Shown here: positions 11,731 to 22,228 of the stretch, one piece after another
How the letters are laid out: each line of letters opens with the position of its first letter
How positions within the stretch are numbered: position 1 is the stretch's first letter
Program-made: the position numbers and the translations under genes
Notes under the pieces: model-generated
What the model saw: only the letters and a program-made list of their open reading frames with translations
Told to the model about the DNA's origin: nothing
The model's database searches: none
From: Gadus chalcogrammus
Taxonomy: Eukaryota > Chordata > Actinopteri > Gadiformes > Gadidae
Assembly (NCBI RefSeq): GCF_026213295.1
Contig: NC_079427.1
Location: 27,421,746-27,485,745, forward strand
DNA length: 64,000 nt
Reading direction: 5' to 3'

Positions 11731-13342
11731 AATATAGCTGCGAGCAGCAATGTGGGTGTCAAGCATAATCGGACTCGGTAGGCTAATTCTGCCGGATGGA
11801 CGCAATTGGCCTGGGGGCTACATGACGACCGCCTCGGAAATCGGCAATACCGACAGCCGGTGGGATGAGTAAATGGGAAAAAGGACCCCACCTAGAGGTA
11901 AGGGCGCAATGCAGTCTGCCTGACAGAACAAATGTCACAAATACATAGGGGTATTCGGAACAATATCCCTAAAAGAGACACCATGTAAACAAGCATCCCT
12001 TCTGGAGGTGGTTCGTGAAGCATCTGATCCAGTGGGAATTGCAGTTTATATTTTAAGTGGGCGGAATGGTAAATATAGTCATTGTTGCATTATACATTAA
12101 GTACCGCTTATCGCCACACGAGTGCAGTGTCTACCCATTAATGAGCGCCGTCAAGTTTGATTGCCTGTCACGGCCAAACGGTTTTGAATTTGAGAAAGCT
12201 GTTTAACACATTAGTTCAGCTTGGTCTGAAGATCATATATGCAGAGTTTCATGAAGATTGGACATAATTTGTGGCCTGTGGGAATTTACAACTGATTTTG
12301 ACAACTTTCAACATGGCGGCCAAGTTCTGATGTTGCAATGAGAAATAATTTATAAGCTATATGAGTAGGTCTGACAGTATCATCAGACATTGAAAATGAG
12401 TTTGAAATGTACTCATGTGAAGAGAGAGGAGTTAAAACACGTCTTCATTAATTATAGCGCCCTCTAGAGGTCAATGGTCACCAAATTCATTGAGTGTCCC
12501 CATGATGATGTTATGGGTCTATATATCAAGTTTGGTTATGATATGTCAAAGGGCTGCAGAGATATTGGCGTGTTTCCGGTTTGGCGGCTTCGCGGTCTAA
12601 TATCATTGGCTGTCGCGGATATTTCTGCAAGAAATAATGTGCTAGCCATACGGGGAGGTCTGATAGTATCACCAGACATTAATAATAAGTTTGAAATGTA
12701 CTCATGTGAAGAGAGAGGAGTCAAAACACATCGACATTAATAACAGCGCCCCCTAGAGGTCAAAGGTCACCAAATTCATTTAGTGTCACCTTTATGGGGT
12801 CATAGGTCTACCTACTAAGGTTGGTTATGATATGTCAAAGGGCTGCTGAGATATGGGCTTACATCCGGTTTGGCGGCTTAGCCGCCAAATTTGATTGACT
12901 TTAGCGGGCAAATGGTTTTGAATTTGAAAAATCTATTCGATGTTTTTTATCAAGCATGGCCGGGAGATCATGTTTGCCAAGTTTCGAGATGTTTGGACAA
13001 GATTTGTGATAGAAGTAGCATTTGGATGGTTTTTTACATAAACCAAGATGGCGGAAATATACCTCATGGCGCAATGACGTCATAGGGTGTGTTGAACTGG
13101 GCTTTGTTTAAGGAATCCAATGATACCTGGTTTGTGAATATTGGTCGAATGGGTCAAAAGTTATGAACATGAATGCATGTCCAACTTTGACCTGTTGGTG
13201 GCGCTAGAGCTTTTGGGCTAGCGACCTGAGATTGGGTTATGGGCTAATGGGGCTGTCTTGAACCAGTGTGCCAAATTGCACAACTTTTCGCCAAGCGGTT
13301 CTAAGGGCTGCCATTGACTCCCATTGAAGGATAATAATAATA
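11731..13342 (+). repeat. Family-2 hairpin-ended repeat, unit 1
   Basis: The head has the hairpin GCTGCGAGCAGC followed by GTGGGTGTCAAGCA. The body carries several GCGCCCCCTAGAGGTCA blocks that are themselves duplicated inside the unit. It ends in a TAA run at 13330-13342 without its own tail. No coding region is supported. Confidence 0.8.
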
Positions 13343-15276
13343 AATATAGCTGCGAGCAGCAATGTGGGTGTCAAGCATAATCGGACTCAGTAGGCTAATT
13401 CTGCCGGATGGACGCAATCGGCCATTGGGCTACATGACGACCGCCTCGGAAATCGGCAATACCGACAGCCGGTGGGATGAGTAAATGGGAAATGGACCCC
13501 ACCTAGGGGTAAGGGCGCAATGCAGTCTGCCTGACAGAACAAATGTCACAAATACATAGGGGTATTCGGAACAATATCCCTAAAAGAGACACAATGTAAA
13601 CAAGCATCCGTTCTGGAGGTTGTTCGTGAAGCATCTTATCCAGTGGGAATTGCGGTTTATATTGTAGGTGGGCGGAATGATGAATATAGTCATTGTTGCA
13701 TCATACATTATGTACCGCTTGTCGCCACACGAGTGCAGTGTCTACCCATTAATGAGCGCCACACGAGTGCAGTGTCTACCCATTAATGAGCAACGTCAAG
13801 TTTGACTGGCTGTCACGGCCAAACGGTTTTGAATTTGAGAAAGCTGTTTAATAAATTTGTTCAACTTGGTCTGAAGATCATATTTGCCAAGTTTCATGAA
13901 GATTGGACGTAATTTGTGGCCTGTGGAAATTTGCAACTGATTTTGTCAACTTTCAACATGGTGGCCAAGTTCTGATGTTGCCATGAGAAATAATTCATAG
14001 GCGATATGGGGAGGTCTGACAGTATCATCCGACATTGAAAATAAGCTTGAAATGTACTCATGTGAAGAGAGAGGAGTTAAAACACGTCTTCATTAATGAT
14101 AGCGCCTCCTAGAGGTCAATGGTCACCAAATTCATTGAGTGTCCCCATGATGATGTTATGGGTCTATGTATCAAGTTTGGTTATGATATGTCAAAGGGCT
14201 GCTGAGATATTGCCGTGTTTCCAGTTTGGCGGCTTCGCGGTCGAATATCATTGGCTGTCGCGGATATTTCTGCAATAAATAATATGCTAGCCATTCAGGG
14301 AGGTCTGATAGTATCACCAGACATTAATAATAAGTTTGAAATGTACTCATGTGAAGAGAGAGGAGTTAAAACACGTCTTCATTAATTATAGCGCCCCCTA
14401 GAGGTCAATGGTCACCAAATTCATTGAGTGTCCCCATGATGATGTTATGGGTCTATCTATCAAGTTTGGTTATGATATGTCAAAGGGCTGCTGAGATATT
14501 GGCGTGTTTCCGGTTTGGCGGCTTCGCGCTCGAATATCATTGGCCGTCGCGGATATTTTTGCAATATATAATATGCTAGCCATACGGGGAGGTCTGATAG
14601 TATCACCAGACATTAATAATAAGTTTGAAATGTACTCATGTGAAGAGAGAGGAGTCAAAACACATCGACATTAATAACAGCGCCCCCTAGAGGTCAAAGG
14701 TCACCAAATTCATTCAGTGTAACCTTTATGGGGTCATGGGTCTATTTACCAAGGTTGGTTATGATATGTCAAAGGGCTGCTGAGATATGGGCTTACATCC
14801 GGTTTGGCGGCTACGCCGCCAAATTTGATTGGCTGTAGCGGGCAAACGGTTTTGAATTTGACAAATCTATTAGATGTTTTGTATCAAGCATGGCCAGAAG
14901 ATCATGGGTGCCAAGTTTCGAGATGATTGGACAAGATTTGTGATAGAAGTAGCATTTTGAGGGTTTTTGACATAAACCAAGATGGCAGACATAAACTTCA
15001 TGGCGCAATGACGTCATAGGGTGTGTTGAACTGGGCTTGGTTCAAGGAATCCAATGATACCTGGTTTGTGAAAATTGGTCGAATAGGTCGAAAGTTATGA
15101 ACATGAATGCATGTCCAACTTTGACCTATTGGTGGCGCTAGAGCTGTGGGGCTAGCGACCTGAGATTGGGTTAATGGGCTAATGGGGCTGTCTTGAACCA
15201 GTGTGCCAAATTTCACAACTTTTCGCCAAGCGGTTCTATGGGCTGCCATTGACTCCCACTGAAGGATAATAATAAT
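13343..15276 (+). repeat. Family-2 hairpin-ended repeat, unit 2
   Basis: It is highly similar to the unit at 11731 but longer, with an extra internal copy of the block containing GCGCCCCCTAGAGGTCA. It ends in a TAA run and is followed by three tail copies. Confidence 0.8.
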
Positions 15277-15280
15277 AATA

Positions 15281-15332
15281 GGAATTCATACAAAAACAAT
15301 AGGTTGTCTCGCAACATAGTTGCTTGACACCC

Positions 15333-15363
<31 letters not shown>

Positions 15364-15600
15364 GGAATTCGTACAAAAACAATAGGTTGTCTCGCAACAT
15401 AGTTGCTTGACACCCAATAATAATAATAATAATAAGAATTCGTACAATAACAATAGGTTGTCTCGCAACATAGTTGCTTGACACCCAAAAAGAAAAATCC
15501 TTACAAAAACAATAGGGATCCAACCTGTTGGCTTGGACCCCTAATAATAAAAATCCTTACAAAAACAATAGGGATCCAACCTGTTGGCTTGGACCCCTAA
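15281..15600 (+). repeat. Five stacked tail copies of the two repeat families
   Basis: Three family-2 tails (near 15281, 15364 and 15435) contain GCAACATAGTTGC and end in TGCTTGACACCC, the complement of the family-2 head. Two family-1 tails (near 15492 and 15552) end in CTTGGACCCCT. TAA runs separate the copies, so tails outnumber heads locally. Confidence 0.8.
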
Positions 15601-15664
15601 ATATCCAAAAAAACTACTTAAGTACAGTAACGAAGTATTTCTACTTCGCTACTATACAACACTG

Positions 15665-15890
15665 GCTACTAGTTACAGGGACGACATGAGCAGGTAGCAC
15701 TGCTCAGCCCCTAGGTATAGGTGAGACATGAGCAGGTAGCACTGCTCAGGACATGACCAAGTTGCACTGCTGAGCTATTAGTTACAGGTGAGACATGAGC
15801 CGTCAGCACTTCTGAGATACTAGTTACAGGTTAGACATGAGCAGGTAGTACTGCTGACTGAGCTACTAGTTACAGGTGAGACATTCTTTC
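15665..15890 (+). repeat. Minisatellite derived from the exon 2 splice donor (right part)
   Basis: It opens with the right target-site duplication GCTACTAG. About five imperfect copies of the 40-45-bp unit follow, several preserving TTACAG|GTGAGACATGA, a full consensus-like 5' splice site identical to the true donor at 5578. Confidence 0.85.
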
Positions 15891-16132
15891 ACCTGGTAGA
15901 ATGGAACCGTTTCAACAGGAATTGACTTGAATCAAATATAATCAAAACATACAATCAACATTTTAGCAGCTGCAATAAAGATATCATGAAGTCGTATATG
16001 TCGTCATTCAAAGTTAGTATTTTGTAGATGTGGTGAGTTGTAGTTGTTGGTCTTGGTTGAGGGCCCGCTACATGAACTTGGGTCTGGGCGGGGTGTTGTT
16101 AGGAGCTGCCTACTACGTTGCTTCCCTTAACG

Positions 16133-16588
16133 CAGGGGTGCCCAACCAGTCGATCGCGGTCTACCAGTAGATCGCCGACAGATCCCAAGTCGATCAAGAC
16201 TAATGAAATTAAATTTGCGCGGGACATATACGCGCGGTAGCGCATGTGCTGTTAACAGCAGTTGAAAGCCTTCAACAGTAGTTACACACTCCTAAACGTT
16301 GGCATGGCTGAGGGGAAACAAGCTAAGACCTACCATTTTCACCCTGAGTGGGAGGAAGATTATTGATTATCGTTGAGAAGGTGCCGTGCGCAGACGGAAT
16401 GAAACCCCCACTGAAGTCCGTAGGTTCACGATACAACCCCACCCCCCCCCCCCCCCCCCCCCGTCAACAATTGTTCTCTACCCCCCCCCCCCCCCCCCCC
16501 CTGGCTTGAAGGTAGGTTTGCTGGTAGATCTCGGGAGGTTGGCTACTTGAAAAGTAGATCTTGGGTCAAAAAAGGTTGGGCACCCCTG
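16133..16588 (+). mobile_element. Non-autonomous hAT element with perfect 8-bp TSD
   Basis: The 456-bp element has inverted ends CAGGGGTGCCCAACC and GGTTGGGCACCCCTG and is flanked by identical CCTTAACG at 16125-16132 and 16589-16596. Inside, at about 16303, a short frame reads MAEGKQAKTYHFHPEWEEDY before a stop. This resembles the start of BED/GTF2IRD2-like hAT transposases, so the element is probably an internal-deletion derivative. Two 21-C runs flank GTCAACAATTGTTCTCTA. Confidence 0.88.
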
Positions 16589-16820
16589 CCTTAACGAGAC
16601 CCTGAAGCTTGTTAAAAAGGAATTAATGAGGATCGTAATTCTCCCCACCATTCTTTGCTAGGATGTTAAAGTGGACAAGAGAAGGATAAAAACATGTCCA
16701 AGCACAGATTCATGTGCCCCGTGCAATTACTCCAGCGTTCTTTGACTTGTGCTATATTTCGGTTTTTCATCAGAATAAAACAAACATAGACTTATTCAAA
16801 TCTCTTCCTTTTGTTGACAG

Positions 16821-17108
16821 CTGAGACTGCGCCACCCAACTTTATTCAGAGACTTCAGAGTTTGACAGTAAGACAAGGAAGCCAAGTGAGACTGGATGTT
16901 CGTGTGACAGGAATCCCTACACCTGTGGTGAAGTTCTACAGGGAGGGAGCTGAGATACAGAGCTCCCCCGATTTTACGATTGTTCAAGAAGCAGACCTTT
17001 ACAGTTTACTGATTGCTGAAGCCTTCCCAGAGGACTCTGGGACATACTCTGTGAATGCCGCAAACAGCAGCGGAAGATCTACCTCTACTGCTGAACTTCT
17101 GGTTCAAG
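16821..17108 (+). CDS. ttn: Titin exon 3: Ig Z2
   Basis: It encodes the second Z-disc Ig, which with Z1 forms the telethonin-binding pair. AETAPPNFIQRLQSL opens the domain, VVKFYREGAE covers the C strand and SGTYSVNAANSSGRS the F-G region. It is 288 bp, phase 1-1, and nearly collinear with mammalian titin. Confidence 0.97.
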
Positions 17109-17314
17109 GTATTGTTTCACTCCACACCTTTCTGATCACCTCACACTCACAGCAACATAGATACTTTTGATAAACAGCCATATTTCAATAAATGTCCATG
17201 GTATCTTCTTAAATTTGACGTGTAAAACATTTCTAAAAGCTTGACATGCAATAAATGGCTGCGGTTTCCATATAAAAATGCTTGAATGGGTTTTGAATTT
17301 GTCCTTGTGTTCAG

Positions 17315-17400
17315 GTGAAGAGGCCGTGCCTGCGAAGAAAACCAAGACTGTGATTTCCACTTCTCAAATGTCTCAGAGCCGCCAGACCAGAGTGGAAAAG
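17315..17400 (+). CDS. ttn: Titin exon 4: Z-disc linker
   Basis: It encodes GEEAVPAKKTKTVISTSQ followed by MSQSRQTRVEK, the conserved linker after Z2 in vertebrate titin. The exon goes from phase 1 to phase 0 and ends at aaag|gtactg. Confidence 0.93.
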
Positions 17401-17423
17401 GTACTGCTGGACAAACTCGCTCT

Positions 17424-17492
17424 AAGTCTTAACCTAGCCCTAATGCTAACCCTAGTCCTAATGCTAACCCTAGCCCTTAGCCTAGCATTGAT
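17424..17492 (+). repeat. Degenerate CCCTAA-like repeat in intron
   Basis: A short tract of CTAACCCTAGCCCTAATG units resembles degenerate telomeric DNA. It lies inside a titin intron and is too small to indicate a chromosome end. Confidence 0.6.
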
Positions 17493-17631
17493 CACATCCC
17501 TAGCACAAACCATTTTTGAGATACTAGAGTAGCATTCTATTTGTACTGTCATGGAGGACAAACTATGGAATGGAAAAATGTAATAATCGAATAGCAGACT
17601 TTAATGCATGGTTGCTGAACAGCTGTGGGAG

Positions 17632-17885
17632 AAACAGTGACGTGGGATAAACAGTGTGTTGGTGGGATAAACAGTATGTCTAGCCCTGCAGCGGGATAAA
17701 CAGTGTGTCAGTTGGATAAACAGTATGTCTAGCCCTGGAGTGGGATGAACGGTGTGTCAGTGGAATAAACACTATGTCTAGCCCTGTAGTGGGATGAACA
17801 GTGTGTCAGTGGGATAAACAGTGCGTCAGTAGGATAAACAGTTTGTCTAGCCCTGCAGTGAGACAAGCAGTGTGTCAGTTGGATA
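17632..17885 (+). repeat. Intronic minisatellite, ~20/45-bp unit
   Basis: Repeats of GGGATAAACAGTGTGTCAGT alternate with copies carrying ATGTCTAGCCCTG, about ten in total. They fill most of the intron before the exon at 17937. Confidence 0.85.
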
Positions 17886-17936
17886 GCATGTGTGTCCTAC
17901 CTTGCGCAGTTACAAACTCTGCTCTCCTGTGTTCAG

Positions 17937-18157
17937 CGGGCCGGGGCTGGTTTCCAGACCACCACCATGACTGAGATGCAGGTAGAAGGAGGCGGCATGA
18001 CTCAACATTTAGCACACAAGACTCCCCCAAGGGTTCCTCCCAAACCCACCTCCAAGTCCCCCACCCCACCGTCTCTGGTGGCCAGGGTGGCCGGAGGTCG
18101 CCATCAGTCTCCCTCCCCGGTCCGACACGTGAAGGCCCCCACGCCCACGCCTGGCAG
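17937..18157 (+). CDS. ttn: Titin exon 5: Pro/Ser-rich Z-disc linker
   Basis: It encodes the basic, proline-rich stretch after Z2: HKTPPRVPPKPTSKSPTPPS, then HQSPSPVRHVKAPTPTP. This matches the vertebrate Z-insertion with SP sites. It begins in phase 0 after gttcag and ends in phase 2 at ggcag|gtaac. Confidence 0.92.
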
Positions 18158-18416
18158 GTAACATCTACACCCCTGATACACTGGATGGGTTCGGCTATCT
18201 TCTTAATCAGAGTACAGTTTACAGTTTCACATGAACGAAAAGTCATGGTCTGTATCATTAACTCTGTTACGCTTAAAATGTGAAATAATATAGTGAGGAG
18301 CTAATACTGCACCAATATTCACTGATCAATAAATGAAATGAGTACTGGTGCAGTGCTAACTTATGGTTATCTTATTATATACCTGCAAAGCCTAGTGCTG
18401 TGACAGGAATGAGCAG

Positions 18417-18672
18417 GTCTTCTCCAATCCCCAGGCCAATTTCTCCCTCCTCAAGAGTCTCGGTGTCCCCCATCAGGCCTGTCAAGTCCCCCCTCACCAC
18501 CCGCAAACAGATGGCTTCAGGGGCCGACGTCCTGCCCCCCTGGAAGCAGGCCGGCTTCATGAGTGAGGCCAGCTACACCTCTATGACCTCCACCTCTACC
18601 CAGCTTAGAACCTCCTCCACTCAGATGCAGATGGAGCAGCACTGGGAACAGCAAGTGATGGCTGTCAAAGAG
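18417..18672 (+). CDS. ttn: Titin exon 6: SP-motif linker before the Z-repeats
   Basis: It encodes SSPIPRPISPSSRVSVSPIR and PVKSPLTTRKQ, then VLPPWKQAGF and QMQMEQHWEQQVMAVKE, collinear with mammalian titin upstream of the Z-repeats. I place the acceptor at gagcag|gtc (18417) because the upstream tgacag would break the frame set by exon 5. It ends in phase 0. Confidence 0.88.
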
Positions 18673-19035
18673 GTAGGAGCCCTAGTGGTTGGAGGCAGAC
18701 AAAACATGGCACTCGAGAGCTGGTTGTCTAACGTAACCTTACTCACCTCTTCCTAGAAAAGAGAGACCGACTGGGTCTCATGTCCCAATATCACTCTACA
18801 TATCTTCTATCCCTATCTCTCTTCTCTTATTCAATGCCTCTTCCAAGACCATATCACACTGGCTTTGCCTCTCAGAATTTGCCTCTTAAAATGCGTAAAT
18901 TAATCATCAATCAGCATTGTGTGAAATGGACCTCCCATTGAAGAATCCTGCATATTTGTAATAATGTCTCATCATCACCATCATCTTCATCTTCCTCCTC
19001 ATCATCATAATTTAAATAATGCCACTTAACTGTAA

Positions 19036-19235
19036 ATTGAGCCTCAACAGTTTACAGTAGAGCCTCAACAGTAATTACTAGCCTCAACAGTTTTCAGTAG
19101 AACCTCCACACGAGAGAGTAGAGCCTCAACAGTTTACAGTAAAGCCTCAACAGTAGACAGTGGAGCATCAATCAAAGACAGGATTGTCTCAACAGTACAC
19201 AGTAGAGCCTAAACAATAAAGCATCAACAGTAGAG
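19036..19235 (+). repeat. Intronic minisatellite, ~20-bp unit
   Basis: Imperfect copies of GAGCCTCAACAGTTTACAGT repeat about ten times. The rest of the 18673-19569 intron is CAT/TCT-rich and otherwise unremarkable. Confidence 0.8.
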
Positions 19236-19569
19236 ACAAGGGGGCCTATGGAGACCTGGAGTGACGAGGTATTCAACAGTCTCTTCCCTCATGGTCTTCT
19301 ACTATCTGTGGTATTTATGTCTAGCAGGTGTTTCTTTCTTATTGGCTTATCCTCCTCCATAATGTTCAGGTTGCTGTCTGAGTGAAGGTCGCCGCTTCAA
19401 CTTGTTAAATCGCTCCGGTTCATCTGGCGATCTGAATTTATCAAGCTGATGATTTTGTAGCCATGGATACGCTGAGATATATGTTCTGTGTCTATCCAGC
19501 TGATGCTGATGTTGCCATGGATACTATATCTATGTGCTGTATCCAACAAGCTGCTTGTTCTGTCTCCAG

Positions 19570-19746
19570 GGGGAGGGAGTTGGAAGAGTAGGGGCATTGG
19601 CCACCGTGATGGCTGCTGTTGACCTAGCTCGTGTTCGTCAGCCTGTGCATGTGGAGCAATCTGGAGCTGAAGAGGAGCCTGTAGCCCTACAGCTGCAGGC
19701 TGCTGCTCCACACGTTAGCCTTGATCTAAATGTGCCACTCTCCCAG
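19570..19746 (+). CDS. ttn: Titin exon 7: Z-repeat
   Basis: It contains GALATVMAAVDLARVRQPV, the alpha-actinin-binding Z-repeat motif (human ATVVAAVDQARVREP, the last Z-repeat). The 177-bp exon is phase 0-0. It is the only Z-repeat I could find between exons 6 and 8, whereas mammals carry up to seven. Confidence 0.9.
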
Positions 19747-19965
19747 GTTAGAAGGGGTCTTGGCAAACAGAAATGACAAACTATCAATTTGATTATATGC
19801 TATTCTCCATTTTAATATCCACATGCCATGAATTTGAATAGAAGCTACTTTAACTGATTATAAATCAAGATCAAAGTCTTGTCATTTTTGCGTTGTTTTA
19901 AATTAAGAAATCATATCAATTATATACTGTTATATGGATAATGATAACTCTGTTGGTCACTCTAG

Positions 19966-20079
19966 ATTCAAAGAACCACAGAAACCAGCAGCCAGGTGGA
20001 AGCTGGTCTTACCCCTTCCCCACTTCCAAAGTTCACAGTTTCTAAAGTTACTGTTCCTAAACATGACTCTAGCTATGAG
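19966..20079 (+). CDS. ttn: Titin exon 8: Z-disc linker
   Basis: It encodes TPSPLPKFTVSKVTVPKHDS, matching the conserved HFTVSKISVPK segment downstream of the mammalian Z-repeats. It is phase 0-0, 114 bp, and ends SYE|gtaagg. Confidence 0.9.
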
Positions 20080-20445
20080 GTAAGGACAGGCACCTCCAGG
20101 CAAGCAGTATAAACTAACCTAACCTAATACAGTTACCTGTAGAGGAAGTGTTTATTATCCTTTACCAGCCAGTCACCCAAAAATATTTACACATTAATGT
20201 GTGGGTAGGGTAGCAGTAGCATGTAGCTTCCTCTTTTCTAGTGCTCACTGCTTTTCTGAGATGCTGAATAGCTAACAGTAGAATAGAATGAACAACTCAA
20301 GTCAAGGATGACTTTCCTTTTCGTTGATAGTCTTAACCAAACTAACATAGCCGTCACCCAAAGGTCTTGGCTTCTAAACCTCAAGATATCTCAAAAGCTT
20401 TTCTCTGGTTGACGTTGGTAACACTGTTCTCCCCGGATCGGTCAG

Positions 20446-20655
20446 GTCTCGAGGGCAGGCTCTGCCATCTCCTCTCTGCAGAAAGACTTATCCTCCCACT
20501 CAACCACTAGAATGATCATCAAACCAGTCAAGTCTCCAAGTTCTTCTTGTAGGGTTGTGGAGACACGAGTGACCACAGAGCCCTCTCTGTTCAGAGATGT
20601 GGTGTACACAGGCAGCATGGAGGGGATGTATGAGGACTGGGAAGCCCTGGGGAAG
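20446..20655 (+). CDS. ttn: Titin exon 9: Z-disc linker
   Basis: It encodes SRAGSAISSLQKDLSS and, later, VKSPSS and VETRVTTEPS, collinear with human SIAGSAIATLQKELSA and SETRVRAEP. It is 210 bp, phase 0-0. Confidence 0.9.
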
Positions 20656-20789
20656 GTTGGTAGTCCAGCGTACCAAAATCCTTGGGATTTCTGTCATAGA
20701 CCAGTTCATACTGGCTTCCAAATCAGAAATCCCTCTTTCAGGAATAATGTTTCCTATGAGACCAGTAGCTACCGACACAATGTTAACTG

Positions 20790-21135
20790 TCTTCAACTCT
20801 TTCAGGAATGACAGCTCTTACTAGACCAGTAGCAATGACCATCTTCAAGTCATTCAGGAATAGCGTCTCCTACTAGCCCAGTAGCTATTACCATCTTCAA
20901 GTCTTTCAGGAATAGCATCTCCTACTAGCCCAGTAGCTATTACCATCTTCAAGTGTTTCAGGAATAGCGTCTCCTACTAGACCAGTAGCTATGACCATCT
21001 TCAAGTCTTTTAGGATTGACAGCTCTTACTAGACCAGTAGCTATGACCATCTTCAAGTCTTTCAGGAATGACAGCTCCTACTAGACCAGTAGCTAAACAC
21101 ACACTGCTTACTATCGTCAACTCTTTCAGGTTATT
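20790..21135 (+). repeat. Intronic minisatellite, ~60-bp unit
   Basis: Five to six copies of a unit containing TCAGGAATAGCGTCTCCTAC and CCAGTAGCTATGACCATCTT occupy the intron after exon 9. Confidence 0.85.
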
Positions 21136-21264
21136 CCTCCTGGTGCCTCATGCTGTTTTCTAGTGCTCAATGTATTGATGTGTATGATTAACTGATAAAT
21201 GTGGAGATAACGTGTTTATGAAGCGAAAGGTATAGCAAAGAGATGACCTATCACTGTCTTGCAG

Positions 21265-21327
21265 GAGACTGAGGGTGCTGCTGTACCCACTCCCACAGAG
21301 AGTGTCGTTCCACCCACGCTGCTGGCT
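21265..21327 (+). CDS. ttn: Titin exon 10: short linker before Ig 3
   Basis: A 63-bp exon encodes ETEGAAVPTPTESVVPPTLL, matching the mammalian VPAPVEIPVTPPTLVSG segment. It is phase 0-0 with a clean gcag acceptor and gtaagt donor. Confidence 0.87.
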
Positions 21328-21434
21328 GTAAGTCTTTCTCCTCATCACAAGACAGTTTTGTCATAGTTAAAGCATGGCGAAAATACAGCTGGTCTTCAAC
21401 ACTTTGATTCTGGATTCATATTTTCCCCTCATAG

Positions 21435-21693
21435 GGCTTAAAGAACCTGACTGTTACAGAGGGCGAGTCTGTGTCTCTGGAGTGCCAGATCACTGCTAAT
21501 CCCAGCCCGATCATCATGTGGTTCAGAGAGGACTACAAGATCGAGAGCTCCATTGACTTCCAGATCAGCTATGAGAATGGATTTGCACGTCTGGTGATCC
21601 GTGAAGCCTTTGCTGAAGACAGCGGCCGCTTTACCTGCACAGCAACCAGCGAGGCTGGGACAGTCAGCACGTCCTGCTATCTGCTCGTACAGG
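21435..21693 (+). CDS. ttn: Titin exon 11: Ig 3
   Basis: It is the first Ig after the Z-repeat region: GLKNLTVTEGESVSLECQ, IIMWFREDYKIESS and SGRFTCTATSEAGTVS. The donor is cagg|gttagc, which gives phase 1 into VSEEIE, as in mammals. Confidence 0.94.
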
Positions 21694-22063
21694 GTTAGCA
21701 CCAATTAACACACATGCACAACATTTCCTGTTATCTATTGGTGCAGGGTGCCTCCCAACATAATAATATGTTCAATCCGAGGATTTTCCCACTGCAGCAG
21801 ATCTTTACGTAGTGAAAACATATCTTCATAAATCTTGAGAGACCTTTATCTATATTTCTCTGTGTTACCATCATCAGGTGTTCAAAACCTTTATATCAGT
21901 ATTTTTTATAACAATCGGTGGACATTGCTTGTGAATACTGGCCCTAAACACAATTCTTCATTGAACCATTCACCAGTCTGTATCAGAGCATGGTGTATAT
22001 CCATTATTATTGCTGATTATTTCAAGGTTTGGAACATTGTAGTAAATGTATTTTTCTTTTTAG

Positions 22064-22127
22064 TGTCAGAAGAGATTGAGAGCCGAGAGGAAATGGTTGC
22101 CATCTCCAAGCAAGTGCACATTTCTCA
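22064..22127 (+). CDS. ttn: Titin exon 12: Ig3-Ig4 linker
   Basis: It encodes SEEIESREEMVAISKQVHIS, an acidic linker collinear with mammalian VSEEFEKETTAV. It is 64 bp and ends in phase 2 at ctca|gtgagt. Confidence 0.87.
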
Positions 22128-22228
22128 GTGAGTAGAACAAACCAGTCCCAGTTGGTATGCAGATCACCAAGTTTGTAGTCATTGTGTGTATTAGTACCAG
22201 TACTTGATTGAGCAATATCTTTTACTAG

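Larger units (their letters stand above)
5699..15664. mobile_element. 9.97-kb composite hAT-ended insertion in the Z1-Z2 intron
   Basis: The termini are CAGTGGTGTATAAAGTA on the left and, read from the other strand, CAGTGTTGTATAGTAG on the right, flanked by identical GCTACTAG. The host element appears to be a ~1-kb non-autonomous element (5699-6666 plus 15601-15664, rich in AAGTAAAAGTA and AGTAGCGAAG). It is split by about 8.9 kb of two other repeat families. No transposase is visible. It interrupts a minisatellite, so it arrived after that repeat expanded. Confidence 0.85.

Noticed and set aside
15213..15523. Minus-strand frames rich in I, Y and L
   Set aside because: They are translations of TAA runs and stacked repeat tails, with no domain.
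5699..15600. CRISPR-like or satellite array from regularly recurring repeats
   Set aside because: The units are hundreds of bases long, show transposon-like ends and sit in a vertebrate intron.
17424..17492. Interstitial telomere
   Set aside because: The CCCTAA-like units are few and degenerate and lie inside a titin intron.
18400..18416. Acceptor tgacag at 18401-18406 for titin exon 6
   Set aside because: It would put the SP-rich sequence out of frame with the preceding exon; gagcag ending at 18416 keeps the conserved frame.
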